The notes below the pieces were generated by a model. The model saw only the letters and a list, made by a program, of their open reading frames with translations, was not told the origin of the DNA and searched no databases. Position numbers and translations under genes: made by a program. Shown here piece by piece: positions 61,340-64,000 of a stretch of 64,000 nucleotides of DNA. Within the stretch, counting starts at the first letter, position 1, and every line of letters begins with the position of its first letter. The stretch is from Croceibacterium_A sp044506885 (GTDB lineage Bacteria > Pseudomonadota > Alphaproteobacteria > Sphingomonadales > Sphingomonadaceae), in NCBI GenBank assembly GCA_044506885.1, contig JBIQKC010000007.1:1-64000 (forward strand), read 5' to 3'.

Positions 61340-62850
61340 TCCGCCCCGCCCTTCAGCGCGGCGCGGTCGACCTTGCCGTTGGCGTTGAGCGGCATGACCT
61401 CCACCCAGCGGATCGTCCTCGGCTGCATGAAGTTCGGCAGGTCGCGGCGCAATGCCGCCCGCAAGCCGTCCTCGTCGCCGCCGCCCCGCACCACCAGATG
61501 CACGGCCTGGCCCAGCTTCTCGTCCGCCACGCCGAACGCCGCCGCCTCGGCGACGAATCCGCTCGCCAGCGCCGCTTCCTCGATCTCCTGCGGGCTGATG
61601 CGGTTGCCGGCGCTTTTGATCGTCTCATCCCGCCGCCCGGCGAAATAGAGCAGTCCGTCCGCTTCGCGCCGCACCCGGTCGCCCGACCACACCGCCACGC
61701 CGCCATAGCGCGACACCGCCGGCGCCGGACGGAACCGTTCCGCCGTCCGCTCCGGATCGCGCCAGTACCCTTGCGCCACCAGCGGCCCGCAATGCACCAG
61801 TTCGCCCTCCTCGCCGTCCGCCGTCACTTCGCCATCGTCGCCGATCACCAGTATCTCCGCCAGCGGGATCGCCTTGCCCATCGAGGTCGGATGCAAATCC
61901 ACCAGCGAGGGGTCGAGATAGGTCGACCGGAACGCTTCGGTCAGTCCATACATCGGATAGAGCCGCGCCGCGGGGAAAATCGCGCGCAGCTTGCGCACCA
62001 GGTCCACCGTCAGCGCGCCGCCGCTGTTGGTCAGCCGCCGCATTGGCGTCACCGCGTCGCTGGGCCAGTCCATCTCCGTCAGTTGCACCCACAGCGGCGG
62101 CACGCCGGCGAGCGTCGTCACCCCATGCCGCGCGCATGCCTTGATGACGTCACGCGGCGTCAGGTAGTCGAGCGGGACGACGCTCGCCCCCGCATACCAT
62201 GTGGAGAACAACTGGTTCTGCCCATAATCGAAGCTGAGCGGCAACACCCCGAGCACGACGTCATCCGCCGCCAAGCGCAGATAGTGCGCCACGCTGGCGG
62301 CCCCGAGCCACAGGTTCGCATGGCTCAGCATCACCCCTTTGGGCCTGCCGGTCGAGCCGCTGGTATAGAGCAGCGCCGCCAGCGCAGCGGGATCGACATC
62401 CGACGGGCCCAGCGGCAGGTTCGCCGCTTCCGCCTGCTTCAGCGCCTCGTCCTCGCCGATCGCGGCGCAATCCGGCGGCGCGTCGCCGCTTTCGAGCGTC
62501 AGCAGCCGCGCCGCAGTGGCGATCAGCAGCGATGCGCCGCTGTCGGCAAGGATATGCGCCACTTGCGCGCGCTTCAGCAGCGGGTTGATCGGCACATGGA
62601 CCAGCCCGGCCCGCGCCGCCGCCAGCGGCAGCAGGCAAGTCAGCTCGCCCTTCGCCGCCCAGCTCGCCACCCGCACGCCCTTCTCGGGCGTCTCCCGCGC
62701 CAGCCAACCCGCCAGCAGCGCGACACGGGTTCTTAAGTCCTTCCAGCTAAGCGTGGCGGAGCGCAGCGCCAGCGCCGGCGCGGCGTCGCGCCCACGTTCG
62801 GTGAGGTGGTCGAGCGGCCGGGGCGCGGGATCGGGCGCTGGAACGGAAAT
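61336..62850 (-). CDS. Exosortase A-associated acyl-CoA ligase (AMP-forming)
   Basis: An adenylate-forming ligase with LLYTSGSTGRPKGVMLSHAN, PMYGLTEAFRSTYLDP, VWSGDRVRREADGLLYFAGR and DETIKSAGNRISPQEIEEAA, and a C-terminal Lys in LNANGKVDRAALKG. It should activate an acyl or amino acid for the ACP or a CoA. The usual N-terminal region (RPLDHLTERGRDAAPALALR, then TLSWKDLRTRVALLAGWLAR) is open in frame but has no ATG, GTG or TTG before it; the only candidate with a ribosome site (GGAG at seven bases) is ATT at 62850, giving 504 residues. A GTG at 62676 gives a 446-residue protein lacking the N-terminus. Start is unresolved. Confidence 0.8.
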   Translation of the reverse strand: MSVPAPDPAPRPLDHLTERGRDAAPALALRSATLSWKDLRTRVALLAGWLARETPEKGVRVASWAAKGELTCLLPLAAARAGLVHVPINPLLKRAQVAHILADSGASLLIATAARLLTLESGDAPPDCAAIGEDEALKQAEAANLPLGPSDVDPAALAALLYTSGSTGRPKGVMLSHANLWLGAASVAHYLRLAADDVVLGVLPLSFDYGQNQLFSTWYAGASVVPLDYLTPRDVIKACARHGVTTLAGVPPLWVQLTEMDWPSDAVTPMRRLTNSGGALTVDLVRKLRAIFPAARLYPMYGLTEAFRSTYLDPSLVDLHPTSMGKAIPLAEILVIGDDGEVTADGEEGELVHCGPLVAQGYWRDPERTAERFRPAPAVSRYGGVAVWSGDRVRREADGLLYFAGRRDETIKSAGNRISPQEIEEAALASGFVAEAAAFGVADEKLGQAVHLVVRGGGDEDGLRAALRRDLPNFMQPRTIRWVEVMPLNANGKVDRAALKGGAE

Positions 62851-62875
62851 CCGATGTCTCCAGGGGACGCGACGA

Positions 62876-63853
62876 GTGACGGCGGTCAGCTATCACGGCA
62901 CGGTTAACGATCTGCAAGGTCTCGATTTCACCGCCAGCGGCCCGTTCGGCCGCCGCGAATGGTTCGCCTTGCTCGAACGGGCGGGCGCAAAGCCGTTCGT
63001 CGCCCTCGCGCGCAACGGCGCGGAGGCCATGGCGCTGCCGTTGGCGCGGGCAAACAGACGATTGGAGCCGCTGACGAACTGGTACGCCTTCACCTGGGGC
63101 CCGCTCGCCACCGTGGGGGCGGACGACGCATTGTTGGCCACGCTCGCCCGCGATCTCGCCGGCAAGACCGGCTACGTCGCGTTCACCAAGCTGCCCGAGG
63201 ACGAAGCGCGCCGCCTCCGCCACGCCTTTGCCGCTGCCGGATGGTTCGTCCGCGCCGAACCCTGCGACGTCAACCACGTGCTCGAAGTCGGCGGCCGATC
63301 CTACGCTGCCTATCTCGCCGCCCGCCCCGGCCCGCTCAGGACCACGTTGAAGCGCAAGGCGGCGAAAGTGAAAGTTGAGATATTGCCTCTATTTCAAGCC
63401 GATGTCTGGCAATCATACGAAACGGTCTATTCCGAAAGCTGGAAGCCCGAAGAGGGCGATCCGGCCCTGCTCCGCCGCTTCGCCGAGGCAGAGGGCGCGG
63501 CCGGCCGGCTGAGGCTCGGCCTCGCCCGGCATGAAGGCCGCGTCGTCGCCGCGCAGATGTGGACGGTGGAACGCGGCGTCGCCTGGATTCACAAGCTCGC
63601 CCACCTCGAAAGCGCCAAGGCGCTCTCGCCCGGCACCACGCTCACCGCCGCGCTGATGGAGCAAGCTATCGACCGCGACCGTGTCGATCTGGTCGATTTC
63701 GGCACTGGCGACGATCGCTACAAGCGCGACTGGATGGAGCAGGTCCGCACTCGCTATCGGCTCGATTGCTGGCGTCCGGCGGACCCGCGCAACTGGCCCG
63801 CGATAGCGAAAGCGACGCTGCGCAATCTTGTTTCACGGCCACTCACTCGCTAG
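62876..63853 (+). CDS. GNAT/FemAB-like acyltransferase in XrtA locus
   Basis: A 325-residue protein of the GNAT/FemAB fold (BioF2-like acetyltransferase domain). It shows WFALLERAGAKPFVALARNG, LTNWYAFTWGPLATVGADD, the basic KAAKVKVEILPLF strand, RLRLGLARHEGRVVAAQMWT and VDLVDFGTGDDRYKRDWMEQ with the final D-D-x-Y-K-x-x-W motif of such enzymes. It probably transfers an acyl group in polysaccharide modification. The start is GTG at 62876, only 25 bases from the putative ligase start on the other strand. Confidence 0.82.
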   Translation: MTAVSYHGTVNDLQGLDFTASGPFGRREWFALLERAGAKPFVALARNGAEAMALPLARANRRLEPLTNWYAFTWGPLATVGADDALLATLARDLAGKTGYVAFTKLPEDEARRLRHAFAAAGWFVRAEPCDVNHVLEVGGRSYAAYLAARPGPLRTTLKRKAAKVKVEILPLFQADVWQSYETVYSESWKPEEGDPALLRRFAEAEGAAGRLRLGLARHEGRVVAAQMWTVERGVAWIHKLAHLESAKALSPGTTLTAALMEQAIDRDRVDLVDFGTGDDRYKRDWMEQVRTRYRLDCWRPADPRNWPAIAKATLRNLVSRPLTR

Positions 63854-63877
63854 GGCGCGCCGCGAAGGGGTATGGAC

Positions 63878-64000
63878 ATGACCGGGATACCCGTGGCCGT
63901 CGACGATTCTTCCGAAAGCGAGCGCCTGTTGCGCGAAGTGCTGGGCGACGTGCTCGGACTGTCACTGGCGCGCATGGCCGAAATCGGGCCGGAGACCGGC
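63878..64000 (+). CDS. Acyl carrier protein, N-terminal fragment
   Basis: The first 41 codons of a gene that runs off the right edge. MTGIPVAVDDSSESERLLRE and VLGDVLGLSLARMAEIGPET look like helix I and the loop of an acyl carrier protein of the type that accompanies XrtA ligases. The serine attachment site would lie beyond the window. A GGGG at seven bases supports the ATG at 63878; another ATG at 63872 is possible. The gene is 24 bases after the GNAT gene and probably cotranscribed. Confidence 0.65.
   Translation, partial: MTGIPVAVDDSSESERLLREVLGDVLGLSLARMAEIGPETG

Noticed and set aside
47355..64000. Possible PEP-CTERM substrate proteins near xrtA
   Set aside because: No gene in the window ends with the PEP motif, a membrane helix and a basic tail; substrates must be elsewhere.

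Overview
The window is a contiguous, gene-dense, GC-rich bacterial chromosome segment with about 68 protein genes and no rRNA, tRNA, CRISPR array or insertion sequence that I can see. Gene content points to an aerobic alphaproteobacterium of the order Sphingomonadales (Novosphingobium/Erythrobacteraceae-like). The basis is the set of alphaproteobacterial housekeeping genes (bamD, recN, ligA, sdhCDA, prmA, rppH), a ChvG/PhoQ-like two-component pair with a PepSY protein, and a near-complete exosortase A (XrtA) exopolysaccharide locus of the kind common in sphingomonads. The taxon is an inference; no rRNA is present to test it.

Layout. 1-5 kb: start of a UDP-glucose dehydrogenase, purF with an overlapping SDR gene, an undecaprenyl-phosphate sugar transferase and a PilZ gene. 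5-15 kb: cyclopropane fatty acid synthase, PAP2 phosphatase, a membrane hydrolase, the korAB 2-oxoacid:acceptor oxidoreductase operon, rppH, and guaB-rsmB-TPR. 15-24 kb: small conserved proteins, 3-hydroxybutyrate dehydrogenase, a zinc metalloprotease, a BlaI/BlaR1-type pair with visible operators, an FMN 2-hydroxyacid dehydrogenase, a nitric-oxide-type module (Rrf2 regulator divergent from a truncated globin operon, with two NsrR-like sites), a secreted cyclophilin, and a parDE toxin-antitoxin pair. 24-32.5 kb: sdhCDA without an adjacent sdhB, then a run of mostly overlapping plus-strand genes (SDR, B3-type metallo-beta-lactamase, prmA, DUF2459, Gfo/Idh/MocA, CE15 esterase). 32.8-40 kb: a tightly coupled minus-strand operon recN-lipoprotein-Tat monooxygenase-ligA-glycine-zipper peptide, then a second PilZ gene, bamD, a polyprenyl diphosphate synthase and a chorismate mutase. 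40-46 kb: histidine kinase/response regulator/PepSY/SIMPL and the ABC-F ATPase Uup, which carries an in-frame palindromic repeat.

46-64 kb is an envelope polysaccharide and signalling block. On the minus strand, in transcription order: acyl-CoA ligase, PLP decarboxylase, outer-membrane export protein, chain-length determinant, tyrosine kinase, outer-membrane beta-barrel protein, ATPase, polysaccharide deacetylase, FemAB-like protein, glycosyltransferase, exosortase A fused to EpsI, and a glutamine amidotransferase; a DSF-synthase-like (RpfF) crotonase follows. On the plus strand a GNAT/FemAB-like protein and an acyl carrier protein begin the other arm. Together these should make, chain-length control and export a polysaccharide and sort PEP-CTERM proteins to the surface. 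No PEP-CTERM substrate is encoded here. The two PilZ proteins and the RpfF homologue suggest c-di-GMP or fatty-acid-signal control of surface phenotypes, which is inference.

Main points for a second look: the RpfF-like gene beside the exosortase locus; a composite palindromic repeat translated in frame inside uup and present again between guaB and rsmB; a 15-base exact palindromic repeat next to recN and beside the rrf2/cyclophilin boundary; clear operators for the BlaI, NsrR-like and ParD regulators; an acyl-CoA ligase with no normal start codon for its conserved N-terminus; sdhB missing next to a toxin-antitoxin pair; and a 52-residue glycine-zipper peptide translationally coupled to ligA.
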